A stretch of 64,000 bases of DNA from Actinoplanes italicus (GCF_003001815.1 NZ_PVMZ01000015.1:124001-188000), one strand, 5' to 3'. Positions 8,447 through 17,012 are shown, counted from the stretch's first letter. Translations and numbers: made by a program. The notes: generated by a model from the letters alone, not told the origin.

Positions 8447-8588
8447 TTCGACCTCGTGGCCTTTTGGTCGCCCACACGGCAAAACCTCGCAAGATCGCCC
8501 GATGGGAGAGGCGAGCGGCGAGCGGCGGGCGGCGGGGGAACGGGGGTGCACGGGGAGTGGGACTGCGGGAGGAGAGGGAGGGTCAGAC

Positions 8589-9041
8589 GTGAAACAGCGC
8601 GACGCGGTGTCGATGACGTCCGACGAGATCGGCGCGCTTCTGGCGTACGCCAGGAAGGCCCAGATCGCCACCATCAACCCGGATGGCACGCCGCATCTGG
8701 TGACCATGTTCTTCGCGTCGGCCGGAGGCCGGATCGCGTTCTGGACCTACCGTGCCTCGCAGAAGGCCCGCAACCTGGCCCGCGACCCGCGGCTGACGTG
8801 CCTCGTCGAGGACGGTGAGGAGTACTTCGAGCTGCGCGGCGTGCAGATCGGCGGCACGGTGACCGTGATCGAGGACCTGCCCGGGGTCACCGGGATCGGC
8901 CGGATGATCGCCGGCCGGATGCCGGACATGCCGGCTGACGCCCTCGACGCGTACGTCACGCACGCCGCCCGGAAGAGGACCGCGTATCTCATCGACCCGA
9001 TCCGGATCGCGAGCTGGGATCATCGCAAGCTGCTCGCCTAA
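8589..9041 (+). CDS. PPOX-class F420/flavin-dependent enzyme
   Basis: A 150-residue split-barrel protein of the pyridoxamine-phosphate-oxidase-like group (AQIATINPDGTPHLVTMFF, FWTYRASQKARNLARDP, ending RIASWDHRKL). Many actinobacterial members bind F420 and reduce small substrates or help F420 recycling. Start GTG 8589 has a good upstream AGGAGAGGGAG site; longer in-frame starts lack one. It stands alone between the SDR pair and a TetR gene. Given three other F420-type enzymes in the region it may be part of F420 chemistry, but no operator is seen in front of it. Confidence 0.75.
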   Translation: MKQRDAVSMTSDEIGALLAYARKAQIATINPDGTPHLVTMFFASAGGRIAFWTYRASQKARNLARDPRLTCLVEDGEEYFELRGVQIGGTVTVIEDLPGVTGIGRMIAGRMPDMPADALDAYVTHAARKRTAYLIDPIRIASWDHRKLLA

Positions 9042-9084
9042 ACTGAGCGATCGTCGACGCAGTCCGGGCCCCTCGGGAGTGAAC

Positions 9085-9687
9085 ATGACAGCCGGTTCCG
9101 CCCTGGGTCGGCCCCGCGACCCCGAGGTCGACGAGCGGATCACCCGGGCCGCGGCCGAGGTGTTCGGCGCCGAGGGATGGGCCCGGTTCTCGGTCGACGC
9201 GGTGGCCCGCCGGGCCGGTGTCGGCAAGGCCTCGATCTATCTGCGCTGGCCCAACAAGGAGGCGCTGCTCGTGGGGGTGTTCGCGTCCCGGCTGTCGGGG
9301 GTGCGCGACATCGACACCGGCTCGCTGCGCGACGACCTCGTGGCGATGGCCCGGCAGGTGCTGCACGCCTTCCTCGACGAGTCCGGGGGCGCGGTGCTGC
9401 GGCTGATGCTCGAGGCGGAGAGCATCCCTGCCGGTCAGGAGCACCTCGACCGGTTCCTGCAGTCGCAGGCGGCGGCCGCACGGGCGATCGTGCACCGCGG
9501 CATCGACCGGGGGCAGCTCGGCGGCGACATCAGCGTGACCCTGCTGCTGAACACGATCAGCGGTGGCGCGCTCAACCACGCGCTGACCACCCCGGCCCGG
9601 TCACGGGCCAAGGTCGCGGCGGGTGCCGACCGGTACGCCGAGGAGCTCGTCGATTTCGTCCTGGCGTCAGTGGCCAAGGCCGAATAG
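9085..9687 (+). CDS. TetR-family transcriptional regulator
   Basis: A 200-residue TetR protein: helix-turn-helix FSVDAVARRAGVGKASIYLR then WPNKEALL, followed by a TetR_C-type ligand domain. ATG 9085 is preceded by GGGAG at a good distance, better than GTG 9079. It converges on, and overlaps by 21 bp, the metallo-beta-lactamase-fold gene. A perfect 27-bp palindrome in front of that gene (10709-10735) is a natural candidate for its operator. It is not KstR, whose recognition helix differs. Confidence 0.8.
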   Translation: MTAGSALGRPRDPEVDERITRAAAEVFGAEGWARFSVDAVARRAGVGKASIYLRWPNKEALLVGVFASRLSGVRDIDTGSLRDDLVAMARQVLHAFLDESGGAVLRLMLEAESIPAGQEHLDRFLQSQAAAARAIVHRGIDRGQLGGDISVTLLLNTISGGALNHALTTPARSRAKVAAGADRYAEELVDFVLASVAKAE

Positions 9688-10698
9688 GGCACCCACCCGG
9701 AGCCGCTCGGCGTCACGGACGAGTTCGCCCGATCGGACCAGCAGTTCCACGTGCGCGGCGGTCTCGGCGACCGCGCCGACCAGCATCGGCCCGATCTGGT
9801 CCCATGGCCGTGACCAGGTCAGCTCGGACGCCACCTGCCAGATCGTGGGCGCGCCCAGCCGGTCGACGGTCGCCAGGATCTCCCGGCACCGCTCGCGGTG
9901 GTGGCCGTCCAGTTCGGCGGCCCGCGCGGCGATACCTGAGAACCGGTACTCGTGGCCGGGCAGCGCCTCGCACGCGTCGTAGGCCGCGACCTTCTCCAGC
10001 GACTCCAGGTAGCGACCGAGCGGGTCGCCGCCGCTGAGCTGCAGGCCGATGTTGGGGCTGATCCGCGGCAGCACGTGGTCGCCGGTGAGCAGCACCTGCG
10101 CGTCCGCGTCGAACAGGCACAGGTGGCCCGGCGTGTGACCCGGCGTCCAGATGGCTCGTAGCCGCCGGCCGGCCAGAGGCACGAAGTCGCCGTCCTCGAG
10201 CATGACGTCCGCATCGGCGAGCGGTGCGAAGTGCAGGTCGACCGCCTTGCCCCAGCGGCCCAGCAGGCCGGCGATCTCCGCCTCCGGGACGTGCAGGTCG
10301 CGCAGCCAGCCGGTCAGCGCGATGCCCGGCTCGGTGTCCAGGTCACGCACCATCGTCGCCTGCTCGGCGGGGTGCATGGCCACCCAGGCTCCCGAGGCGG
10401 CCTTCAGCCGTGTGGTGAGTCCGTGGTGGTCGGGGTGCACGTGGGTGAGCACCACGCCGGTCACGTCGGCGGCCGTGGCGCCTGCCTGGGCGAGCCCGGT
10501 GGTGAGGGCGTCCCAGCCGGCGTCGCTGTCCCAGCCGGGGTCGACCACGACGAGGCCGTCGCCGCCGGGGACCAGGTAGCACAGCGTGTAACGCAGCGGG
10601 TTGTCCGGGATCGGCACCGGGACCGACACCAGTCCCCCGGCCAGCTTCTCCACCGGCGGCAACTCCTTGGCCCGCCAGGCGGCCTGCTGCACGTTCAT
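9667..10698 (-). CDS. Metallo-beta-lactamase-fold hydrolase
   Basis: A 343-residue MBL-fold protein with the metal motif THVHPDHHG, then GHTPGHLC, TGDHVLP and LPGHEY, a full set of binuclear metal ligands, and a C-terminal winged-helix-like tail seen in lactonase/thioesterase-like members (LACTB2/GloB-like group). A thioesterase or lactonase role on CoA esters or ring-opened lactones would fit the surroundings but is unproven. ATG 10698 follows AGGGGTTCGGG. It has its own promoter with a perfect palindromic operator just upstream. Confidence 0.8.
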   Translation of the reverse strand: MNVQQAAWRAKELPPVEKLAGGLVSVPVPIPDNPLRYTLCYLVPGGDGLVVVDPGWDSDAGWDALTTGLAQAGATAADVTGVVLTHVHPDHHGLTTRLKAASGAWVAMHPAEQATMVRDLDTEPGIALTGWLRDLHVPEAEIAGLLGRWGKAVDLHFAPLADADVMLEDGDFVPLAGRRLRAIWTPGHTPGHLCLFDADAQVLLTGDHVLPRISPNIGLQLSGGDPLGRYLESLEKVAAYDACEALPGHEYRFSGIAARAAELDGHHRERCREILATVDRLGAPTIWQVASELTWSRPWDQIGPMLVGAVAETAAHVELLVRSGELVRDAERLRVGALFGLGH

Positions 10699-10708
10699 CC
10701 CGAACCCC

Positions 10709-10735
10709 TTTCCTAGACGGCAACCGTCTAGGAAA
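10709..10735. promoter_or_regulatory. Perfect 27-bp palindrome, probable TetR operator
   Basis: Arms of 12 bp (TTTCCTAGACGG and its complement) flank a three-base centre CAA. It begins 11 bp upstream of the MBL-fold gene start. The length and symmetry suit the TetR protein encoded at 9085-9687. Confidence 0.75.
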
Positions 10736-10795
10736 GAGACGATATCGTGAACGGCCGCCGATCAGCAATCTCCATCGGCGGCCGGCGGCCGGGGT

Positions 10796-12304
10796 TTACA
10801 TCATTTCCTCGGTGGTGGGGATCAGGACGGTCTTGAGCTCGGTGTAGGCCTCGATCGACGTACGGCCGCCCTCGCGGTTGAGGCCGGACTGGCCGTAGCC
10901 GCCGAACGCCACGTGCGGTTCGAGCTGGTAGCCGTTCACGCCCACGGTTCCGGCGCGCAGCGCCTTGGTCAGGCGGAACGCCCGCTTCACGTCACCGGTC
11001 CAGACGGTGGCGGCCAGGCCGTACGTGGTGTCGTTGGCCAGCCGCAGAGCCTCCTCCTCCTCGGTGAACGGCACCACCGCCAGCACCGGTCCGAAGATCT
11101 CCTCGCGGGCGATCGTCGCGTCGTTCGAGACGTCGGCGAAGAGCGTGGGCTGCACGAAGTTGCCGGCCGCCAGCTCGCCGTCGGGACGGCCGCCGCCGGT
11201 CACCAGGCGGGCCCCCTCGGTGCGGCCGCTCTCGATGTAGCCGAGCACACGGTTCAGCTGGCGCTCGTTGATCAGCGGGGACGCGGTGGTCTCCGGGTGG
11301 AACGGGTCGCCGTAGGTGACCAGCGCGGCCATCGCCTCGGCGATCGCCAGGAACTCGTCGTAGACGTCGCGGTGCACCAGGGCCCGGGTGTGCGCCACGC
11401 AGGCCTGACCGGAAAGGCCCATGGTCACGGTGCCCATCGTGGTGGCGGCCGCCGCGTAGACATCGGCGTCCGGGAAGACCAGCGACGGGCTTTTCCCGCC
11501 GAGCTCGAGACTGGTGCGCTTGATCCCGTTCGCGGCGGCGGCCAGAACCTTTTTCCCTACGGTACGGCTGCCCGTGAAGCTGATCTTGTCGACCAGGGGG
11601 TGGTTGATCAGGGCGTCGCCGGTCGGTTCACCGGGGCCGGTGACCACGTTCAGCACCCCCGGCGGCAGGCCGGCCTCCTCGACGATCCGGACTAGGCGCA
11701 GCGCGGAGAACGTGGCGAACTCGGACGGCTTGAGCACCACGGTGCAGCCCGCGGCCAGGGCCGGGGCGAGCTTCTGCGCGGCCAGCAGCAGCGGGCCGTT
11801 CCAGGGGATGACGGCGGCGACCACACCGACCGGCTCACGCAGCGTCATCACGAGATGGTCGCCGCCCTGGTAACCGGGCAGCGTCTCACCGGCCAGCTTG
11901 TCGACCCAGCCCGCATGGTGCTCGAAGACGTCGGCGACGCACTCGACCGACATCGCGTAGGTCTCGCCGAAACTGACCGGAACCCCGTTGTCCAGCGCGA
12001 CCAGGGCCTGCAGTTCGACGGCGTGTTCCCGGACGGCGTCGGCGATCCGGCGCAGGACCCGGATACGTTCCTTTGCCCGGGTACGGGGCCACGGGCCCTC
12101 GTCGAACGCGGTGCGGGCACTGCGCACCGCGGCGTCCACATCGGTCGCGCCGGCGACGGCGAACGTGCCGACCTCCTCGGCGGTGGCCGGATGGAGGTGC
12201 GTCCAGGTCCGCCCGTCGGCGGCGGGACGCCAGCCCCCGTCGATCAGCAGTTCCCCGCCGGCCAGGCCGACCTCGTCGCGTTTGGCCTTGATCGACAGCA
12301 CCAT
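10796..12304 (-). CDS. NAD(P)-dependent aldehyde dehydrogenase
   Basis: A 502-residue ALDH: PWNGPLLLAAQKLAPALAAG, FTGSRTVGKKV, catalytic Glu in LELGGKSPS, catalytic Cys in GLSGQACVAHTR, and EEIFGPVLAV. It would oxidise an aldehyde to the acid, probably one from sterol side-chain breakdown. Start ATG 12304 was chosen because an exact KstR box lies at 12327-12340; the frame also runs upstream through the box, which argues against the longer start. It follows the SDR at 12338 in the same direction, with only 33 bp between them including the box. Confidence 0.85.
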   Translation of the reverse strand: MVLSIKAKRDEVGLAGGELLIDGGWRPAADGRTWTHLHPATAEEVGTFAVAGATDVDAAVRSARTAFDEGPWPRTRAKERIRVLRRIADAVREHAVELQALVALDNGVPVSFGETYAMSVECVADVFEHHAGWVDKLAGETLPGYQGGDHLVMTLREPVGVVAAVIPWNGPLLLAAQKLAPALAAGCTVVLKPSEFATFSALRLVRIVEEAGLPPGVLNVVTGPGEPTGDALINHPLVDKISFTGSRTVGKKVLAAAANGIKRTSLELGGKSPSLVFPDADVYAAAATTMGTVTMGLSGQACVAHTRALVHRDVYDEFLAIAEAMAALVTYGDPFHPETTASPLINERQLNRVLGYIESGRTEGARLVTGGGRPDGELAAGNFVQPTLFADVSNDATIAREEIFGPVLAVVPFTEEEEALRLANDTTYGLAATVWTGDVKRAFRLTKALRAGTVGVNGYQLEPHVAFGGYGQSGLNREGGRTSIEAYTELKTVLIPTTEEMM

Positions 12305-12326
12305 GCCCGCCTCCGCACACCCGAAT

Positions 12327-12340
12327 TGAAACATGTTCTA
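12327..12340. promoter_or_regulatory. KstR-type operator (exact)
   Basis: TGAAACATGTTCTA fits TnnAACnnGTTnnA. It lies 22 bp upstream of the aldehyde dehydrogenase start and runs into the last bases of the upstream SDR gene, so the dehydrogenase has its own promoter inside a KstR2-headed gene pair. Confidence 0.8.
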
Positions 12341-13441
12341 CTTCTGGGCACGGTACGCCGTGTCCCGGACGTCCGCCAGATACGCCGGCCACTCACCACC
12401 ACCGTGCACCGCCAGCGAGGCGCCGCTGATGTAGCCGGCCAGCGGCGAGGCGAGCAGCAGGCAGGCGCTCGCCACCTCGGCGGCGGTGGCGCCCCGCCCC
12501 ATCGGCACGGTCCGTGCCACCGTCGACGCCGGACCGCCCTCACCCGCGACCCGCCTTTCGCCCGGCCCCGCCGCCAGATCCCCGTCCGCGCTGCCCGGCA
12601 TCCCCGCCGAAGCGGTCGCCGGCATCCTGACCCGGCCCGCAGCCATCGTCTTTCCGGCCGAGCCGGCCGCCGCCTTCACGGCCGGACCGGCGGGCAGGGT
12701 CGGCATCGCCTCGACCGGGCCGGCGGGCAGGGTCGACGTCGCCTCGACCGGGCCGACCACCAGGCTGTTGACCCGGACCTTCGGCGCCCATTCAGCGGCG
12801 AGGCTGGTCGCGAGGTGATGGAGACCGGCCTTGGCCGCGCCGTAGGCGGCGGTTCCGGGCGAGGGCCGAGTGCCGCTCACGCTGCCGATCATGAGGATGA
12901 CGCCGCCGGAGTCCTGCTCGCGCATGACAGCGTTGGCGGCCTGCGCGACGTGCAGCGGAGCGATCAGGTTCAGCTCGATGATCTTCGCGTGCAGGCGGGG
13001 CGACGCGGTGGCAGCCGGGACCTGGGGACTGCCGCCAGCATTGTTGATCACCACGTCCAGACGCCCGAATCGATCGTGCGCCGCGCCGATCAGCGCCACG
13101 ACCTGGGCCGGATCCCGCACGTCCGCCTGAAAGAACTCAATCGAAGGCAGTCCCGCAGCCGAACCCGGTGGCGGCACGACAGGCAAGGCGGACTGAGGAG
13201 GCGACGCCGCGGAAGACGAGGTAGCAGCGGCGGGCGTCGGCGCGTGCGGGCCGGGCGGGGGCTGGGCGGGTGAGGGCTGGGCGGGTGAGGGCTGGGCGGG
13301 TGAGGGCTGGGCGGGTGGGGTGCGGCCGCAGATCAGGACGTCGGCTCCGGCGGCGTGGAAGGCGGCCGCTATGGCGGCTCCGATGCCGCGGGTGCCGCCG
13401 GTGACCACCACGGCGCGGCCGGTGAAGTCGAGGGGGTCCAT
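12338..13441 (-). CDS. SDR oxidoreductase, Rv3549c-like, with two low-complexity insertions
   Basis: The fold is a standard SDR (TGGTRGIG near residue 14, NNAGGSPQVPA, SVSGTRPSPGTAAYGAAKAG, C-terminal SGASLAVHGGGEWPAYL). Neighbouring echA20 and the C-terminus suggest an Rv3549c homolog of the KstR2 regulon. At 367 residues it is about 110 longer than the family. One Pro/Ala/Ser-rich insert (PAQPS repeats, residues about 50-100) follows the second strand; another (LPAGPVEA and AGRVRMPATASAG type, about residues 245-305) sits in the substrate loop region. Catalytic residues are intact, so the inserts are probably surface loops. Start ATG 13441 faces echA20 across a KstR2 operator. Confidence 0.82.
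   Translation of the reverse strand: MDPLDFTGRAVVVTGGTRGIGAAIAAAFHAAGADVLICGRTPPAQPSPAQPSPAQPSPAQPPPGPHAPTPAAATSSSAASPPQSALPVVPPPGSAAGLPSIEFFQADVRDPAQVVALIGAAHDRFGRLDVVINNAGGSPQVPAATASPRLHAKIIELNLIAPLHVAQAANAVMREQDSGGVILMIGSVSGTRPSPGTAAYGAAKAGLHHLATSLAAEWAPKVRVNSLVVGPVEATSTLPAGPVEAMPTLPAGPAVKAAAGSAGKTMAAGRVRMPATASAGMPGSADGDLAAGPGERRVAGEGGPASTVARTVPMGRGATAAEVASACLLLASPLAGYISGASLAVHGGGEWPAYLADVRDTAYRAQK
13254..13322. repeat. 15-bp in-frame minisatellite in SDR gene
   Basis: About four copies of a 15-bp unit (GGCTGGGCGGGTGAG) encode the PAQPS repeats of the SDR. The period is a multiple of three, so copy-number change keeps the frame. Confidence 0.8.
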
Positions 13442-13463
13442 GACGATCGATGCTAGCCACCCA

Positions 13464-13477
13464 AGCAAGCGCTAGGT
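13464..13477. promoter_or_regulatory. KstR2-type operator (one mismatch)
   Basis: AGCAAGCGCTAGGT differs from AnCAAGnnCTTGnT at one base. It is central between the divergent starts of the SDR (13441) and echA20 (13491) and so should control both directions, including the echA20-ipdABC operon. Confidence 0.75.
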
Positions 13478-13490
13478 TAGCCTCACGGTC

Positions 13491-14438
13491 GTGGGGATTG
13501 AGCTGCACCGCGGCGCGGTCGCCGAGGTGGTCGTGGAGTATCCGCCGGTCAACGCGATTCCGGCGGCGGGCTGGCATGCCCTGGCCGATGCGGTCACCGC
13601 GGCCGGTGTCGATCCGGGGACGCGGGTGATCGTGCTGGCCGCCGAGGGGCGCGGTTTCTGTGCCGGTGTGGACATCAAGGAGATGCAGCGGACGGCGGGG
13701 CATGAGGCGCTGCTCGCGGCGAATCGGGGGTGCGCGGCGGCGTTCGCGGCGGTCTACGACTGTCCGGTTCCGGTGATCGTGGCCGTGCAGGGGTTCTGTC
13801 TGGGGGGCGGGGTCGGCCTGGCCGGCAACGCTGATCTGGTGGTGGCCGCCGACGACGCCACGTTCGGCTTGCCGGAGGTGGATCGCGGGGCGCTCGGTGC
13901 GGCCACGCATCTGGCGCGGCTGGTTCCCCATCAGCTGATGCGGACGATGGTCTACACCTGCCGGCCGGTCAGTGCGTGGGATTTGCACCGATTCGGGACG
14001 GTTCTCGAGGTGGTGCCGGTCGCCGGGCTGCGTCGGGCCGCTCGGCGGGTGGCCGAGGAGATCGCAGCGAAGGATCCGCTGGTCATCCGGCGGGCGAAGG
14101 AGTCGCTCAACGGGATCGATCCGATCGATGTGAAGCGGTCCTACCGGTTCGAGCAGGGCTTCACCTTCGAGCTCAACCTCAACGGCGCCGGCGACCGCGC
14201 CCGTCAGCGATTCATCGAAGGCGGCGCGCGAGGAGCCGACAGCGGCCCGCGAGGCGACGGCAGCAGCCCGCGAAGAGACGGCAGCAGCCCGCGAAGAGAC
14301 GACGGCGGCGCGCGAGGCGACGGCGGCGCGCGAGGCGACGGCGGCGCGCGAGGCGACGGCGGCAGCGCGCGAAGAGACGGCGACGCGGAAAGGGGCGGCG
14401 GTCCGGAGGAAGACGGCGATGCGAGAAGCGGCACGTGA
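13491..14438 (+). CDS. echA20: Crotonase-family ring-opening hydrolase EchA20 with repeat tail
   Basis: The first 245 residues match EchA20: YPPVNAIP, EGRGFCAGVDIKEMQRT, GGGVGLAGNADLVVA, FGLPEVDRGALGAATHLARLVP and a final YRFEQGFTFELNLNGAGD. EchA20 hydrolyses steroid ring D in the HIEC-CoA intermediate. The remaining 70 residues are an Arg/Gly/Asp/Ser repeat tail (GARGDG and SSPRRDG units) absent from the family as I know it. The start is GTG 13491. It heads the operon echA20-ipdA-ipdB-ipdC and ends 11 bp before ipdA. Confidence 0.9.
   Translation: MGIELHRGAVAEVVVEYPPVNAIPAAGWHALADAVTAAGVDPGTRVIVLAAEGRGFCAGVDIKEMQRTAGHEALLAANRGCAAAFAAVYDCPVPVIVAVQGFCLGGGVGLAGNADLVVAADDATFGLPEVDRGALGAATHLARLVPHQLMRTMVYTCRPVSAWDLHRFGTVLEVVPVAGLRRAARRVAEEIAAKDPLVIRRAKESLNGIDPIDVKRSYRFEQGFTFELNLNGAGDRARQRFIEGGARGADSGPRGDGSSPRRDGSSPRRDDGGARGDGGARGDGGARGDGGSARRDGDAERGGGPEEDGDARSGT
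14219..14430. repeat. In-frame 18/21-bp repeats forming the EchA20 tail
   Basis: Units such as GGCGCGCGAGGCGACGGC (18 bp) and a 21-bp AGCAGCCCGCGAAGAGACGGC type are repeated about ten times. They encode charged GARGDG and SSPRRDG peptides. Confidence 0.75.
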
Positions 14439-14449
14439 GGGGATGACGC

Positions 14450-15277
14450 GTGGATCGGGTGGTGAGCATCGAGGACGCTGCCGCGGAGGTCCGGGACGGG
14501 ATGACAGTCGGGATCGGCGGGTGGGGGTCACGGCGCAAGCCGATGGCGCTGGTCAGGGCGCTCGTCCGGGCCGGGGTGCGAGACCTCACGCTGGTCACCT
14601 ACGGTGGGCCCGACGTCGGGCTGCTGGTGGCGGCCGGTTGCGTACGCAGGATCGTCACCGGTTTCGTCTCCCTGGACAGCATTCCGCTGGAGCCGCATTT
14701 CCGGGCCGCCCGCGCCGCGGGCACGATCGAGCTGACGGAGTACGACGAGGGCATGCTCTACTGGGGCCTGCTGGCGGCCGCGAACCGGCTGCCGTTCCTG
14801 CCGATCCGCGCGGGCCTGGGCTCCGACGTCATGCGGGTCAACCCGGGGCTGCGCACGGTCCGCTCCCCCTACCCGGACGACACCGAACTCGTCGCCGTCC
14901 CCGCGACGGAGCTCGACATCGCCTTCGTACACCTGAACAGGGCAGACGCCGGAGGCAACGCGCGCTACCTCGGCCCGGACCCCTACTTCGACGACCTCTT
15001 CTGCCTGGCCGCGAAGAAGCGGTTCGTGTCCTGTGAGCGGCTGGTGAGCACCACCGAACTGATCGAAAGCGGTCCGCCGCAGACTTTGCTGATCAACCGG
15101 TCGATGGTCGACGGTGTGATCGAGACACCGCATGGCGCCCACTTCACCAGCTGCGTCCCCGACTACGGGCGCGACGAGGCGTTCCAGCGCGAATACGCGG
15201 ACACCGGCTGGGAGACCTTCCGGGGCCGCTATCTCGAGGGCACCGAGGCCGACTACCAGCTGGCGGTCAAGCGATGA
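14450..15277 (+). CDS. ipdA: IpdA, alpha subunit of the ring C hydrolase
   Basis: A 275-residue CoA-transferase-fold protein (IGGWGSRRKPMALVRALV, YGGPDVGLLVAAG, TEYDEGMLYWGLLAAANRLPFLPIRAGLGSDV). These patterns match IpdA (Rv3551), which with IpdB forms the hydrolase that opens ring C of COCHEA-CoA. GTG 14450 lies close behind the echA20 stop; its stop overlaps the ipdB start in ATGA, typical of an obligate two-subunit enzyme. The conserved acidic segment TEYDEG (about residue 97) is where I expect the active-site Glu region, but I cannot fix the residue. Confidence 0.9.
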   Translation: MDRVVSIEDAAAEVRDGMTVGIGGWGSRRKPMALVRALVRAGVRDLTLVTYGGPDVGLLVAAGCVRRIVTGFVSLDSIPLEPHFRAARAAGTIELTEYDEGMLYWGLLAAANRLPFLPIRAGLGSDVMRVNPGLRTVRSPYPDDTELVAVPATELDIAFVHLNRADAGGNARYLGPDPYFDDLFCLAAKKRFVSCERLVSTTELIESGPPQTLLINRSMVDGVIETPHGAHFTSCVPDYGRDEAFQREYADTGWETFRGRYLEGTEADYQLAVKR

Positions 15278-15966
15278 CGCGGGCCGAGACGTGCGTGGCC
15301 GCCTGCGCCGAGGCGTGGCGGGGCGATGGGGCGGTGCTGGCGAGCTTCGCGGGGCTGATCCCCCAGCTGGGAGCACGGCTGGCACAGCTGACGTTCGCGC
15401 CCGGTCTGCTCGTCACCGACGGCGAGGCGACGCTGCTGCGCGACGGCCTGGAGGAGGGCTGGCTGCCGTACCGCCAGGTCTTCTCGATGGTCGCCGCCGG
15501 GACGCGGCACGTCATGATGGGCGCGAGCCAGCTCGACCGGTTCGGCAACCAGAACATCTCCTGCGTCGGGCCGTGGGAACGCCCGACCTCGCAGCTGCTC
15601 TGCGTGCGCGGTGCGCCCGGCAACACGATCAACCATCCGGTCAGCTACTGGATACCGCGGCACTCGCCGCGGGTCTTCGTCGAGCAGGTCGACATGGTGT
15701 CCGGAATCGGTCACGACCGCGGCGCGTACGAGATCCGCCGGGTTGTCACGAACCTGGCTGTCCTCGACTTCGCGACCCCGGACCGGTCGATGCGGCTGCG
15801 CTCGGTGCATCCGGGTGTGACGGTCGACGAGGTGGTCGCCGCCACCGGTTTCCCGCTGACCGTTCCCGATCAGGTGCCGCAGACCCGTGAGCCGACCGGC
15901 GCGGAGCTCGCGCTGATCCGGGAGCGGCTGGATCCGGACGGCCGCCGGGAGCGGGAGGTCCGGTGA
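15274..15966 (+). CDS. ipdB: IpdB, beta subunit of the ring C hydrolase
   Basis: A 230-residue CoA-transferase beta-like protein (TFAPGLLVTDGEATLL, GASQLDRFGNQNISCVGPW, RGAPGNTINHPVSYW, ending in a VTVDEVVAATGFPL motif). It pairs with IpdA to hydrolyse COCHEA-CoA in steroid ring C degradation. ATG 15274 overlaps the ipdA stop by four bases and its own stop overlaps GTG 15963 of ipdC. It is slightly shorter than my memory of mycobacterial IpdB (about 250 residues) but retains the whole domain. Confidence 0.9.
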   Translation: MTRAETCVAACAEAWRGDGAVLASFAGLIPQLGARLAQLTFAPGLLVTDGEATLLRDGLEEGWLPYRQVFSMVAAGTRHVMMGASQLDRFGNQNISCVGPWERPTSQLLCVRGAPGNTINHPVSYWIPRHSPRVFVEQVDMVSGIGHDRGAYEIRRVVTNLAVLDFATPDRSMRLRSVHPGVTVDEVVAATGFPLTVPDQVPQTREPTGAELALIRERLDPDGRREREVR

Positions 15967-17012
15967 GGACGGCGCTGACCGAGCTGCTCGGCTGCCGGCA
16001 TCCGATCGTGCAGACCGGGATGGGTTACGTGGCCGGCGCGCGGCTGGTGTCGGCGGTCGCCGAGGCCGGCGGTTTCGGCATCGTGGCGTCGGCGACCATG
16101 AGCCTCGATCAGCTGCGCGCCACGATTCAGGAGATCAAGAACAGAACGTCACATCCCTTCGGAGTCAATGTACGCGCGGACGCGCCCGATGCGAGCGAAC
16201 GCATCGATCTGCTGATCCGCGAACAGGTGCGGCTCGCGTCGTTCGCGCTGGCCCCCGACCGTGACCTGATCAGGCGGTGCGCCGGCGGCGGGGTGCTGAC
16301 CATGCCGTCGGTGGGTGCGCGGCGGCACGCCGAGAAGGTCGCGGGCTGGGGTGTCGACGCGGTGCTCGTGCAGGGCGGTGAGGGCGGCGGGCACACCGGT
16401 CCGGTGCCGACGACGCTGCTGCTGCCGCAGGTGGTGGACGCCGTGGACATCCCGGTGGTGGCGGCGGGCGGGTTCTTCGACGGGCGCGGGCTGCTCGCGG
16501 CGCTGGCCTACGGCGCGGCCGGGATCGCGATGGGCACCCGGTTCCTGCTGACCGAGGAGAGCCCGGTGGCCGCTCGGGTGAAGCAGCTGTACCTCGACGC
16601 GCCCGTGACCGGAACCGTGGTGACGACGCGGGTGGACGGGGTGCCGCACCGGGTGCTGCGTACCCCGTACATCAATGGCCTGGAAAGATCGGGAAGGGTG
16701 AGCGCGCTGCTCAGGGCGACCCGGCACGCCGTCGCGTTCCGGCGTCTGGCCGGGCTGTCGTGGCCGCAGCTGATCCGGGCGGGGCGGGCGGCGCGGCACG
16801 GCCGTGAGCTGAGCTGGGCGCAGACGCTGATGGCCGCGGGCACGCCGGTGCTGCTGCGCACGGCGATGGTCGACGGGCGGCCGGAGTTCGGGGTGATGTC
16901 GGCCGGGCAGGTCGCCGGGGTGATCGACGACCTGCCGTCGTGCGCCGAGCTGATCGACCGGATCGTCAAGGAGGCCGAGGACGTGCTGGAGCGGCTCACA
17001 GCCGTTCGATGA
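15963..17012 (+). CDS. ipdC: IpdC, FMN-dependent NMO-like enzyme
   Basis: A 349-residue nitronate-monooxygenase-fold TIM barrel: LLGCRHPIVQTGMGYVAGA, GFGIVAS, VQGGEGGGHTG and AAGGFFDGRGLLAALAYGAAGIAMGTRFLLT, i.e. the flavin phosphate site. In the KstR2 pathway IpdC acts on the ring C/D CoA intermediates before EchA20 and IpdAB. The exact redox step is not deducible here. It is last in the operon, and its 3' end overlaps convergent fadA6 by 17 bp. Confidence 0.88.
   Translation: MRTALTELLGCRHPIVQTGMGYVAGARLVSAVAEAGGFGIVASATMSLDQLRATIQEIKNRTSHPFGVNVRADAPDASERIDLLIREQVRLASFALAPDRDLIRRCAGGGVLTMPSVGARRHAEKVAGWGVDAVLVQGGEGGGHTGPVPTTLLLPQVVDAVDIPVVAAGGFFDGRGLLAALAYGAAGIAMGTRFLLTEESPVAARVKQLYLDAPVTGTVVTTRVDGVPHRVLRTPYINGLERSGRVSALLRATRHAVAFRRLAGLSWPQLIRAGRAARHGRELSWAQTLMAAGTPVLLRTAMVDGRPEFGVMSAGQVAGVIDDLPSCAELIDRIVKEAEDVLERLTAVR

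Noticed and set aside
9079..9687. TetR start at GTG 9079
   Set aside because: The GGGAG site overlaps this codon; ATG 9085 has the proper spacing.
9085..9687. This TetR gene as kstR
   Set aside because: Its recognition helix and ligand domain do not resemble KstR as I recall it; kstR is probably elsewhere in the genome.
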